Shown: one piece after another, positions 40,791 to 48,645 of the stretch | Layout of the letters: each line of letters starts with the position of its first letter | Position numbering within the stretch: position 1 is the stretch's first letter | Assembly (NCBI RefSeq): GCF_029946185.1 | Contig: NZ_JAQSEA010000082.1 | Location: 1 to 58,598, forward strand | Direction of reading: 5' to 3' | Length of the DNA stretch: 58,598 nucleotides | DNA from: Prosthecobacter sp. | GTDB taxonomy: Bacteria > Verrucomicrobiota > Verrucomicrobiia > Verrucomicrobiales > Verrucomicrobiaceae | Notes under the pieces: model-generated | Told to the model about the DNA's origin: nothing | The model's input: only the letters and a program-made list of their open reading frames with translations | The model's database searches: none | Made by a program: the position numbers and the translations under genes

Positions 40791-42619
40791 ACTCGTGAGA
40801 GTATAGGTTTGGAGGAGGGCGTGAGATTTGAGGCGGCGAGTCGTGCCAAGGCCACGGGGCCCACGGGTTCCTCCGGCTGCCATGGCAGCCAGACGGTGCG
40901 GTGGGCCTGCTGAGCGACGACTTCCGTGAGGTAGCGGTGCTCGGCCTGTTCACGGCGCTGCAGCAGGGGATCGCAGGAGCCGCTGTGCAGCAGGCTTTGA
41001 TTGATGACCCAGGCAAAGGGCTCGATCCGCGCGCGGCGCAGGTCCGCCTGCAAAGCGGCGGCTTCATGAACGGGGGTGGCCTCGGGCAGGGTGACGAGGA
41101 GGATGCGGGTGAAGGCGGGATCACGCAGGTGTTCGAGCAGGCGCAGGACTTCCTCCGGCTGGGTGCTGCGCGCCTGGCGCTCGAGCTCGCGCTGATAGGC
41201 CTCGCTTGCGTCCAGCAGGAGCAGCGTGTGCCCGGTGGGGGCGGTGTCCAGCACGACGAAGCGTCGGGTCCCTTGCCCCACTTCACGGGCAAAGGCGCGG
41301 AAGACGGCGATCTCTTCCGTGCAGGGAGAGAGCAGGTCTTCTTCCAGCAGCGAGCGCCCTGCTTCATCCATGTGTGCGCCTTGAGCCGCCAGCACCTCCT
41401 GCGTGTAGGCGGCGGTTTCAGCGGCGGGGTCGATCTTGCTGAGGGTCAGCCCTGGCACCTGTCCCGCCAAGGTCTGGGCCACATGGGCAGCGGGATCTGT
41501 GGTGCTGAGATGCACCGCATGCCCGCGCTGCGCGAGCATGACGGCGATGGCGGCGGCGACGGTGGTCTTGCCCACGCCGCCTTTGCCCATGGTCATGATG
41601 ACGCCGTGGCCCTGCTGCTCGATGTCTGTGACGAGATCGGCGAGGCTCTGCATGGGCGGAGGTGTCCAGTCGGATTCGGGTGCAACGACGGTGCTGGATG
41701 CGGCAGCAGGGGCGGAGGCGTCGCCACTGAGCAGTACACGCAATCCGCCGACGCCAAGAATATTGATGGGGCGCAGCGGGACGATGAAGCTGGGCATGCT
41801 GGCGATGAATGCGGCCGAGGCGGTCAAGGCCGCGATGCCGCGCTGCTGCAGCGCCTGGGCGGTGACGTCCGCCGCGCAGGCGGTGGCAAAGCTGCCATTG
41901 ATCACGAGGCATTGATTCCCCACGCCGATGGCGCGCAGTTCATTGGAGGTGCGCTCGGCTTCGCGCAGCGCTGCATGCTGCGGGCGGCTGACGAGCACGA
42001 GCGTCGTCGCGGATGCATCTGCCAGAGTACTGACAGTGGCGGCATAAATTTCGCGCTGCTTTTCGAGACCCGCGAGCGGGCCGAGGCAGGAGGTGCCGCT
42101 GGTGCTGGAGTCGAGGAACTGGTCCCAGGCCTTCGCCAGACTCATGAGCCGCAGGGTGTGGCCGGTGGGCGCGGTGTCAAAGATGACGTGGTCGTACTCC
42201 CGTGCCGCGTCAGGATTACCGATGAAGGCGGAGAATTCGTCAAATGCGGCGATCTCCACGGTGCAGGAGCCGGAGAGCTGCTCCTCCATGCTGCGCAGCG
42301 CCGCCGCAGGAAGCAGGCCGCGCATGGGGCCGATGAGGCGCTCGCGGTAGGCGGCGGCGGCATCGACGGGATTGATGTTGAGCGCCGAGAGGCGCGGCAC
42401 GCCGGGAATGGGCGTGGGGTGATTGGTGAGCCGGGTGTCGAGCACCTCATCGAGATTGGAGGCGGGATCCGTGCTCACGAGGAGGACGCGCTTGCCTGCC
42501 TCTGCGAGGAGGAGCGCGGTGGCGCAGGAGAGCGAGGTCTTGCCCACGCCGCCTTTGCCGGTGAAAAAGAGGAAGCGGGTGGATGTGGCGGCAGAGGGCT
42601 GGTAGAGCGGCAGGTTCAT
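40787..42619 (-). CDS. arsA: Arsenical pump-driving ATPase ArsA, two-domain
   Basis: A 610-residue ATPase with two homologous halves. P-loops are GKGGVGKTS (21-29) and GKGGVGKTT (345-353); the switch motifs DTAPTGHTLRL (148-158) and DTAPTGHTLLL are present in both. The three metalloid-sensing cysteines of E. coli ArsA are conserved: C119 in LSGSCTVEIAAFDEF, C178 in SCLGPLAGLEKQ and C433 in LLSPCTEEIAVF. It therefore should be activated by As(III)/Sb(III). ArsA normally energises ArsB, yet no arsB or acr3 gene is present in the operon. It overlaps arsD and the next small gene by ATGA. The start MNLPLYQP at 42619 is fixed by the arsD overlap. Confidence 0.96.
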   Translation of the reverse strand: MNLPLYQPSAATSTRFLFFTGKGGVGKTSLSCATALLLAEAGKRVLLVSTDPASNLDEVLDTRLTNHPTPIPGVPRLSALNINPVDAAAAYRERLIGPMRGLLPAAALRSMEEQLSGSCTVEIAAFDEFSAFIGNPDAAREYDHVIFDTAPTGHTLRLMSLAKAWDQFLDSSTSGTSCLGPLAGLEKQREIYAATVSTLADASATTLVLVSRPQHAALREAERTSNELRAIGVGNQCLVINGSFATACAADVTAQALQQRGIAALTASAAFIASMPSFIVPLRPINILGVGGLRVLLSGDASAPAAASSTVVAPESDWTPPPMQSLADLVTDIEQQGHGVIMTMGKGGVGKTTVAAAIAVMLAQRGHAVHLSTTDPAAHVAQTLAGQVPGLTLSKIDPAAETAAYTQEVLAAQGAHMDEAGRSLLEEDLLSPCTEEIAVFRAFAREVGQGTRRFVVLDTAPTGHTLLLLDASEAYQRELERQARSTQPEEVLRLLEHLRDPAFTRILLVTLPEATPVHEAAALQADLRRARIEPFAWVINQSLLHSGSCDPLLQRREQAEHRYLTEVVAQQAHRTVWLPWQPEEPVGPVALARLAASNLTPSSKPILSRV

Positions 42620-42945
42620 ACAGCGGCCCCCTCTTCGCCGAGTGCGGCGATGAACCATGCGGGGCGCTCCGCCTTCGTGGGGTAGCGGCCCTGGAGATGC
42701 AGCTCGCCATCCCAGAAGATGAGCGGCAGGGCCTCGGTGCCGTCTTTTTCCAGGCTCGCTTTCACGGCTGGATTTTCGGCGAAGGCCATGGGCTGCTGCC
42801 CGAGATTGAAGCGTTCGATTTTCACCTGATGCTGACTCAACTGCGAGAGCATGGCGGCGAAGTTCACGAGATCGGGATCAATGTCGGTGCCGCAGATGCC
42901 GGTGGAGCAGCACATGGGCGGATCATAAACTTGGATGCTTTTCAT
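42616..42945 (-). CDS. arsD: Arsenite metallochaperone / regulator ArsD
   Basis: A 109-residue ArsD, which delivers As(III) to ArsA. The start MKSIQVYDPPMCCSTGICGT at 42945 holds the conserved vicinal Cys12-Cys13 and Cys18 metalloid site. VNFAAMLSQLSQHQVKIERFNLGQQPMAFAENPAVKASL and TEALPLIFWDGELHLQGRYPT are the remaining thioredoxin-like core. The C-terminal Cys pairs seen in plasmid ArsD are missing, as in many chromosomal forms. It overlaps arsA by 4 bp, consistent with direct partnership. Confidence 0.95.
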   Translation of the reverse strand: MKSIQVYDPPMCCSTGICGTDIDPDLVNFAAMLSQLSQHQVKIERFNLGQQPMAFAENPAVKASLEKDGTEALPLIFWDGELHLQGRYPTKAERPAWFIAALGEEGAAV

Positions 42946-42992
42946 GGTGTGGTGTATTGTGGTGATACGTTGGTGATACGCTGGTTCAATGA

Positions 42993-43670
42993 TCAAACTG
43001 AGCCCGGGGCGCACCGGCCGCCGCAGCAGCCGGCATCTCGCACGCCCATGCAGAGCGGCACGGCTATGAGCGCACCGAGCACCGTTGCGACGAGATACAC
43101 CCACAGATGCTCCAGATGCCCGGAGACGAGCGCTGGGGCGAGGGAGCGCGCAGGATTCATCGATGCGCCGCTGGCGGGTCCGGCAAACATCGCCTCCAGG
43201 GCCACGACGCCACCGATGGTGAGGCCTGCGGTGATGCCTTTTTCCTTGGCACCGGTGGACACGCTCAAAATCGTCAGCATCAGAATGGCGGTCAGCACCA
43301 CTTCCAGTACAAAGCTCTGCATCTCCGACCCTGCCGGCAGCGTGGCGCCGAGTGTCGCATCCTCTGGATAAAGCACGCGCAGCAGCAGGCTGGCCGCCAG
43401 AGCACCCGCGATCTGCGCCCCGAGATAGCCCGGCACATCACGCCACGCAAAGCGCCGTGCCACCGCAAAGGCCAGCGTGACAGCGGGATTGAGATGCGCC
43501 CCGCTCACATCACCAAAGGTATAAATCATCGCCAGCACCACGAGCCCGAAGGTCAGGGCGATGCCCGCATGGCCGATGGCCCCGTGGCTCGCTGCATTGA
43601 TGACGATGGCACCCGTGCCTGCAAAGACGAGGGTGAAGGTTCCGAGGGATTCAGCGAGCAGCTTTTTCAT
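42993..43670 (-). CDS. aqpS: Aquaglyceroporin of the ars operon (AqpS-like) with Cys-rich tail
   Basis: A 225-residue MIP-family channel. The start MKKLLAESLGTFTLVFAGTG at 43670 is the family's typical opening. Both NPA boxes are present: SGAHLNPAVTLAFA near residue 62 and SGASMNPARSLAPA near 180. Six hydrophobic helices are recognisable. AqpS-type channels in ars operons let As(III) formed by ArsC leave the cell down its gradient. The C-terminus, VRDAGCCGGRCAPGSV, adds three cysteines not usual in the family. It lies 7 bases after the DUF6428 gene and 47 before arsD. The transported species is inferred from context. Confidence 0.88.
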   Translation of the reverse strand: MKKLLAESLGTFTLVFAGTGAIVINAASHGAIGHAGIALTFGLVVLAMIYTFGDVSGAHLNPAVTLAFAVARRFAWRDVPGYLGAQIAGALAASLLLRVLYPEDATLGATLPAGSEMQSFVLEVVLTAILMLTILSVSTGAKEKGITAGLTIGGVVALEAMFAGPASGASMNPARSLAPALVSGHLEHLWVYLVATVLGALIAVPLCMGVRDAGCCGGRCAPGSV

Positions 43671-43677
43671 GGAAGGA

Positions 43678-44163
43678 TCAGCAGCATTTGGAACCCGGGG
43701 TGCAGCAGGAGGAAGCGACGGCTGCAGCCTGTGCCGCAGGGGCACATTCACCGGGCAGGCAGATGCCGCGTGCGAGGCAGTCCGTGTGCTTCAGGCCAAG
43801 GTGAAACGCGAGCGCGCCATCGATGATCTCTGCGTTTTCCACGGGAAACTGCGCCACCACGCCGTCTTCATACTCGATCTCAACGGGCAGATCGTGATGA
43901 GGCAGCACATCGCCGGCCATGCTGAAGATGGTGGCCAGTTTGCCGGCGACCAGGCGGTGATCCACATCATCATGCACCCACGTTTGCAGCAGGCAGGTTT
44001 CCAGCGTGCGCCGCGTGCCGCCGCAGTCGATGAAGCGCTTCATCACATGGCCCACTTCGGTGATGTGGTAGTGGGCAGGGATGAGGCCGCCATCTGGCAG
44101 GACAAAGAGCAGGGGCTTGTCCGCATTCGCGTTGAGGTGGGAGAGGAGTTCGGTGATGTTCAT
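43678..44163 (-). CDS. DUF6428 family protein with Cys-rich tail
   Basis: A 161-residue protein of a family found in arsenic operons. Landmarks are FVLPDGGLIPAHYHITEVGHV near residue 19, KRFIDCGGTRRTLETCLLQTWVHDDVDHRL near 42, GDVLPHHDLPVEIEYEDGVVAQFPV near 85 and LGLKHTDCLARGICLP near 123. The conserved His, Cys and Asp residues could form a metal site; biochemical function is unknown. The C-terminal extension ends ASSCCTPGSKCC, with two vicinal cysteine pairs. It lies 15 bases after arsR and 7 before the aquaporin gene. Confidence 0.85.
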   Translation of the reverse strand: MNITELLSHLNANADKPLLFVLPDGGLIPAHYHITEVGHVMKRFIDCGGTRRTLETCLLQTWVHDDVDHRLVAGKLATIFSMAGDVLPHHDLPVEIEYEDGVVAQFPVENAEIIDGALAFHLGLKHTDCLARGICLPGECAPAAQAAAVASSCCTPGSKCC

Positions 44164-44178
44164 GTGGTGGGGAAGGGG

Positions 44179-44490
44179 TTAGCAGCAGGGTTTGGTAGCG
44201 GCTTTTTTCGGTGCCAGTTGGTCGAGGCAGCGGAGGAAGTCCCCGAGGCAGTCGCAGGCGAGGCGGTAGTAGATGTTGAGGCCGCGCTTGTCCGAGACGA
44301 GCACGCCGGCCTGACGCATGAGGCTGAGGTGCTTGGAGACGGTGGACATGTCTGCGCCGACGAGGTCTTTGAGATCGCACACGCACATTTCGCCCTCCAT
44401 CAGGGCCTCGGCGATGAGGAGGCGTGACGGGTGCGCGAGCGCCTTGATGACGGTGGCGCGTTTGCTGGATACTGTCTTGCTTGCGGGCAT
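44179..44490 (-). CDS. arsR: ArsR-family arsenic-responsive repressor
   Basis: A 103-residue winged-helix repressor that leaves its operator when As(III) binds. The metal site of classic ArsR is intact: EGEMCVCDLKDLVGADMSTVSKHLSLM, with C-V-C-D at the start of the recognition helix region. LAHPSRLLIAEALMEGE is helix 1-2 and RGLNIYYRLACDCLGDFLRCL the wing and dimer helix. It ends KKAATKPCC. An operator-like dyad lies 14 bases upstream of the start. It is the first gene of the eleven-gene arsenic operon, so it controls the whole set including itself. Confidence 0.94.
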   Translation of the reverse strand: MPASKTVSSKRATVIKALAHPSRLLIAEALMEGEMCVCDLKDLVGADMSTVSKHLSLMRQAGVLVSDKRGLNIYYRLACDCLGDFLRCLDQLAPKKAATKPCC

Positions 44491-44504
44491 CGGTCTATTT
44501 AGTT

Positions 44505-44524
44505 ATTTGGCAAAATAGCCAAAT
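44505..44524. promoter_or_regulatory. Candidate ArsR operator
   Basis: atttggcaaaatagccaaat has perfect 7-bp arms (ATTTGGC/GCCAAAT) with a 6-base AT spacer, flanked by further matching TATTTA/AAATAG sequence. It lies 15 bases upstream of arsR in a locally AT-rich stretch and faces the YoaK-type gene on the other side. Confidence 0.7.
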
Positions 44525-44763
44525 AGATGCGGCTCCGCAAGTTCTTTTTCAAGGACCTGGCCGCAGGACCGGCGCATGCAATGCATGGAGCTCGAAGCAA
44601 CCCCTCTCAAAGAGCGGAAGCCCGCGAATCACGGGACCGCCGAAAGCCACAGCTCCCGCCGCCGCACTTTACCGCCTCGGAAACACGCGCTATGAGCAGA
44701 CAAAGCGAGGAATTTTCACCGCACGGCTGGCGCAGGTGGTGTAAAGCACCCATTCGCAATGGC

Positions 44764-45426
44764 ATGATTAACAAACTGGAGAGATGGGCATGGGTAGGCG
44801 GGTCGCTGCTGGCGGCAAACGCCGGCATGGTCAATGCCGTGGGGTTGAAAAGCTACGCCCATCAGGCCGTCACCCACGTCACAGGCAGCACCTCCCTGTT
44901 CAGCCTGGCCCTCGCGCACCATGACCTCGCGGCCCTGTCAGATCTCGGCATGGTGTTGCTCTCCTTTGTGGCCGGTGCTGCGCTCAGCGGCTTCATCGTG
45001 CAGAAAGATGCCCTCAAACTGGGCCGCCGTTATGGCGTGGCACTCTTGATTGAAAGCCTGCTGCTCATGGTTGCCGCGTTCCTGATGCATTCAAACAACG
45101 GCCTCGCCAGCTACTTTGCTTCCGCCGCCTGCGGCCTGCAAAACGCGATGGCCAGCACCTACAGCGGTGCCGTGCTGCGCACCACGCACGTCTCCGGCAT
45201 GTTCACTGATCTGGGGGCCGCCCTCGGCCACTGGCTGCGCGGGCTGAGCATCGATGGGAAACGCGTCAGTCTCTACCTCGCGCTCGTGGGCTCCTTCATG
45301 TTCGGCGGCGTGCTGGGCACGCTGCTGTTCGACGTTTTTTCCTACAACACCCTCTACATCCCCGCCGCACTGACAGGCGGCGCTGCCGCTGGCTACGCGC
45401 TCTACGCTCACCTGCGCCGCAAGTGA
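44764..45426 (+). CDS. YoaK/DUF1275 family membrane protein
   Basis: A 220-residue protein with about six helices. MINKLERWAWVGGSLLAANAGMVNAVGLKSYAHQAVTHVTGSTSLFSLAL is the DUF1275 N-terminal signature (G-x-x-N-A-x-G, H-x-x-V-T-H-x-T-G-x). LSFVAGAALSGFIV, ACGLQNAMASTYSGAVLRTTHVSGMFTDLGAALG near 140 and the final IPAALTGGAAAGYALY also fit. Function is unknown; the family is proposed to be a transporter. An in-frame ATG at 44692 would add 24 polar residues; family comparison favours 44764. It is divergent from the arsenic operon and shares its upstream region. Confidence 0.85.
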   Translation: MINKLERWAWVGGSLLAANAGMVNAVGLKSYAHQAVTHVTGSTSLFSLALAHHDLAALSDLGMVLLSFVAGAALSGFIVQKDALKLGRRYGVALLIESLLLMVAAFLMHSNNGLASYFASAACGLQNAMASTYSGAVLRTTHVSGMFTDLGAALGHWLRGLSIDGKRVSLYLALVGSFMFGGVLGTLLFDVFSYNTLYIPAALTGGAAAGYALYAHLRRK

Positions 45427-45428
45427 AC

Positions 45429-45763
45429 TCAGTGCATCGTCTGCGTGACCGCCTGCGCCGGGACGATCCAAAACACCTGCTCAGACTCTTCACCTCCCGC
45501 CTGCGCCATCACGAGTTTGATCAGCGTCGGCTTCCCATTGGGTTGCTCCTCTTTCCAAAACGGGGCCCACTGCTGGGTGCGGGCTGATGTACCGTCCATT
45601 CACACTGCGTCAGCTCTTCAAACAGCACCACACTGGCATGCTGGCAGCTCAGCATCAATCGCAGCCCACCACCGGGCTGTCCCTGGGTAAACAAAGCCAC
45701 ATGACAGTCGAGCGTCTCATCAAACGGGATCCAGCAGGGTGATAGCAGCTGCTCTTGATGCAT
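45429..45763 (-). pseudogene. Hypothetical protein, apparently frameshifted
   Basis: From the ATG at 45763 the frame reads MHQEQLLSPCWIPFDETLDC, continues QPGGGLRLMLSCQHASVVLF, then stops after 80 codons. Adding one T to the T run in CGTTTTGG joins it to FWKEEQPNGKPTLIKLVMAQ and GGEESEQVFWIVPAQAVTQT, ending at 45429, three bases from the convergent YoaK-type stop. That gives about 111 residues with coding-like composition throughout. I know no family. Two separate small genes are possible, since an ATG overlaps an in-frame stop as TGAATG. Confidence 0.5.
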
Positions 45764-46302
45764 GACGGTGCAAGGCTTTCATCAGCGCAAGTGCGGCGGA
45801 TACACCCAGGTTTCAGCGCTCGCGTGCTGTGTATGCGGCCTTCTTGTGGCAGGCGAGTTTGAGGGTGCGTTTGGGTGGTGGTGGTGGTGGATCTACAACG
45901 GGCTGGCCGAAAAGGGGAAAAAAGGAAAAAAGGACGGATTCCGGAGGGTGGGGGAGGGCGGGCGCCCGCAGGGATTGGAGCGGATTTTTGTGAAGATTTC
46001 GTTGTTGGGAGGGGGAGGTTGGAACCACAGATTTCACGAGCAACACGGATGGAAGGAATGAGTCCAGGCTCTGTGAAACCTCCACGATTCGGCGATGTCT
46101 GGTGCTCTCAAACAGCTGATTGCGATGTTCCTCTACTCTGTCAGTAGCGGTGGGAAGTGTACGATAGTGACGCTGGCGGTGAGGAATTGATGTGAGCAGG
46201 AGACTTGCAAAAAGTCAGCTCATAATGTATTTCGAACCAATCGCATCTTAGGTAAACAAGTATTAAAAATTAGGTTATATAATATAGAAACAGGACCCAA
46301 TT
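45764..46302. other. Gene-free region, changing from GC-rich to AT-rich
   Basis: Holds a GGT microsatellite near 45872-45890, polypurine GGGGAAAAAAGGAAAAAAGG near 45914 and a dispersed repeat-like piece AACCACAGATTTCACGAGCA near 46022. From about 46200 it turns AT-rich (ATTAGGTTATATAATATAG near 46270), probably the promoter of the next gene. Confidence 0.6.
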
Positions 46303-47550
46303 ATGGACTTTGAACTTAAACACCTTGGTCAGACGCTCGCCATAGGCGGGTTTGCTATTTACGCGATTTTGTACTTACTTCGCATTTGCAGAGAAAGATG
46401 GGTACCACAATTTTTTTGCACTCAAGACGACGAGAACTCCAGGCCCAAGGGGCTAAACAAACGTTCCAACAACAAATTTGAAACCACGGCCATCTATCTA
46501 TCCATGGTGCTGGCAGCGGGGATTGTGGTGGAGGATATTTCCAAGAACATCGTCTCTTGGCGAGACGACCCCCTGACCTCAGTCTTAAAGGATAAAATAG
46601 GTAAAAATATAAAAGAGTGGCTCAATGACTGGGTTTTGGACAAGGACAGCGAATTGAGATTTCGAAGTCTATTTTCAGTTTCCAATGATCCAGTTGACCC
46701 TTTGCAGCGCGCCGACATCATCAAAAGAGATTTCCTTCGCTTCAGACCCCGGGGAATTTTTTGGGAAATGACGGAATTGATACACGAATCTCCTCACTCA
46801 ATAGGTGCACGAAGGGCAAAGGCCGTGCTCAGTTTGATGCAGGATATAAATGGTGGTCCTATTTATGTTCCCGGTATGGATGAGTATTCGGAACTTCCGT
46901 TATATATAGAATCTGCGGCTGAGCGCAAAAAAGAGGCGAGCCGTGAAGAACGAGATTACTTTGTGAGAAATGAACCGACTGATGAAAAAAAAGTTGAGCA
47001 GAGAGTGGCCGACAACACACGTTTGGAAGAGAAGCCTGTTTCTGAAATTCAAAAATTCAGATCGGCGGTAAATGAGATGTACTACAATGCCAAGAATAGT
47101 GTGTACACTCAAAACAACTACTACAACGAGCTTTCTGAGATCAAAGACAGAACGGACTTTTCGAGATCACTCACGCTTCTCTGCTTTGTTTTTTTCGTCC
47201 TTTATGGTCTGTTTGTTGTGATGTCGTTCAACAAAAAATTGAGGCGGTTGCTCGACGTTGATCCCAAGGAAAAAAAGTCCTTGGTAGCCCTGACCACAAT
47301 TTACTTTCTTGGGATTTGGGTGGTGGGAACTGCTTACACAAGTGAGTCTGGCCATCATGACAGGCGAGTCTTTGGCTACTATATTGCGATGGTGCTCGAC
47401 CAGGAACGGACGAAAACGAATTCGGAAGCGGGTTCTTTGAAGAAGTCGCCAGAAGTTCCAGCCGACGGAAATAAGACTGAGACATCTCCAGACAAGTCTA
47501 GGGCAACAGCTGGCAAGCCAGAGACGTCACCGCCTTCCTCTGGTCGGTAG
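46303..47550 (+). CDS. Four-helix membrane protein of unknown function in an AT-rich island
   Basis: A 415-residue protein. Hydrophobic helices are at about 10-27 (TLAIGGFAIYAILYLL), 64-78 (AIYLSMVLAAGIVV), 291-308 (LTLLCFVFFVLYGLFVVM) and 327-342 (VALTTIYFLGIWVVG). A 210-residue charged domain separates helices 2 and 3 and includes RAKAVLSLMQDINGGPIYVPGMDEY and a long E/K/R-rich probable coiled coil (ESAAERKKEASREERDYF). The tail is low-complexity S/T/P. Base composition is visibly richer in A+T than the neighbours, suggesting horizontal acquisition. I do not recognise a family. Confidence 0.75.
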   Translation: MDFELKHLGQTLAIGGFAIYAILYLLRICRERWVPQFFCTQDDENSRPKGLNKRSNNKFETTAIYLSMVLAAGIVVEDISKNIVSWRDDPLTSVLKDKIGKNIKEWLNDWVLDKDSELRFRSLFSVSNDPVDPLQRADIIKRDFLRFRPRGIFWEMTELIHESPHSIGARRAKAVLSLMQDINGGPIYVPGMDEYSELPLYIESAAERKKEASREERDYFVRNEPTDEKKVEQRVADNTRLEEKPVSEIQKFRSAVNEMYYNAKNSVYTQNNYYNELSEIKDRTDFSRSLTLLCFVFFVLYGLFVVMSFNKKLRRLLDVDPKEKKSLVALTTIYFLGIWVVGTAYTSESGHHDRRVFGYYIAMVLDQERTKTNSEAGSLKKSPEVPADGNKTETSPDKSRATAGKPETSPPSSGR

Positions 47551-47820
47551 TGCCGGAGTGAAGATGTTGTAAGCCCTCCTCCCATCCCATGAGGAGTGGG
47601 CGCTCTTTGGGCCAGGTGCCGGGCATGTTTTCAGGCCGAGAATAGCCTTGGTGGCGGCGGTTTTCCGGCCAGATAGAAAGCGTTGTTTTATGCGGGGGAA
47701 GATTGCGCTGCGGAACCAAACGATTCTGATTGACCGTAGCTGGAAAGACGGCCACCCAAGGCAGGTGGTCCCAAATAGAGACCGCTCAATGATACCAAGG
47801 TCACCAAGCTCCACACTCCC
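47551..47820. other. Gene-free region
   Basis: About 270 bases between the membrane protein and the deaminase-like lipoprotein. No gene, RNA or clear repeat is recognised. Confidence 0.5.
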
Positions 47821-48645
47821 ATGCTCAACTTTCTGAGTCATTTCAAACCGATCGTCCCATGCCTTTTTCCAGCGCTCCTAGGTCTTGTGGGTTGCCTGGC
47901 TCACCGGTCCCCCGCCAAGACGCAAACGCAAGAGGCGGCATCGACGGTCAGTCGTGCGCACGCACACTCGACCTCACGGCTCTCTGCAAATGCCCAGAAC
48001 ATCGCCGAGGAGAGGGATGCCCTTTATACCCTTCTGGCCTACGCCCTGGTGTACAAGGACTGGCAAACTCTTGACACCAAGCAAGGTGCGCGAGGTCATA
48101 ACATTGGCTGTGTTCTGGTCAATCCTAAAGGGCAGATCGTGCACGTAGCGCTTAACAGCAATGGCAAATACAAGAACGGCACTCAGCACGGCGAGACCCG
48201 CGTCATGTGGCAGTACCAAGAGCGTGAAAAGCTATACGATTTGAAGGGCTACACCATTTACACCACCCTCGAACCCTGCGCCATGTGCTCCGGAATGATG
48301 GTGATGCAAAAGGTGAGCCGGACGGTCTATGGGCAGACGGATCTCGATTTCGGCAAGGCCGTGGAACGTCTCCAACTGAAGTCAGCGCAATTCCCTCCCT
48401 ACCCACGCGCAAAAGAACTCTCTTCCACTCCGGCTGACCATCCTGTCAGAATCAGCATCGATCAAGCCTACAAACTCAAGTATGACAGCAGCAAAATCGC
48501 CATCACCGAGTGGCTCCGCAGCGAAGAAGCCAAGGCTCTATACGCCGAAGCCCAGACCCAGCTTCTGAGTAATGCCGTCCTTTATGAAGAGAACCGAGCA
48601 GTGCTGGCGGATTGTCTGAAGTCTTTGAAGCGCTTTGAACCTTGA
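47821..48645 (+). CDS. Lipoprotein with cytidine-deaminase fold
   Basis: A 274-residue protein. The N-terminus IVPCLFPALLGLVGCLAHRS is a lipoprotein signal with lipobox L-V-G-C25. After a S/T-rich linker comes a zinc deaminase domain (about 60-215): NIGCVLVNPKGQIVHVALNS, the H-x-E motif TQHGETRVMW (H123, E125) and the P-C-x-x-C motif TTLEPCAMCSGMMVMQKV (C153, C156), followed by SRTVYGQTDLD. These supply all zinc ligands and the proton shuttle of CDA/TadA-type deaminases, which act on nucleosides, nucleotides or nucleic acids. Export is unusual for this fold outside bacterial toxins. The C-terminal 60 residues are helical. Confidence 0.82.
   Translation: MLNFLSHFKPIVPCLFPALLGLVGCLAHRSPAKTQTQEAASTVSRAHAHSTSRLSANAQNIAEERDALYTLLAYALVYKDWQTLDTKQGARGHNIGCVLVNPKGQIVHVALNSNGKYKNGTQHGETRVMWQYQEREKLYDLKGYTIYTTLEPCAMCSGMMVMQKVSRTVYGQTDLDFGKAVERLQLKSAQFPPYPRAKELSSTPADHPVRISIDQAYKLKYDSSKIAITEWLRSEEAKALYAEAQTQLLSNAVLYEENRAVLADCLKSLKRFEP

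Noticed and set aside
40901-42685. 594-codon plus-strand open frame opposite arsA
   Set aside because: Antisense shadow of a two-domain ArsA with both P-loops; composition is G/A/R-rich without motifs.
47527-47841. 104-codon minus-strand open frame that vaguely looked like a transposase remnant
   Set aside because: No DDE or zinc-finger motif, no inverted repeats, and it overlaps the deaminase gene start.
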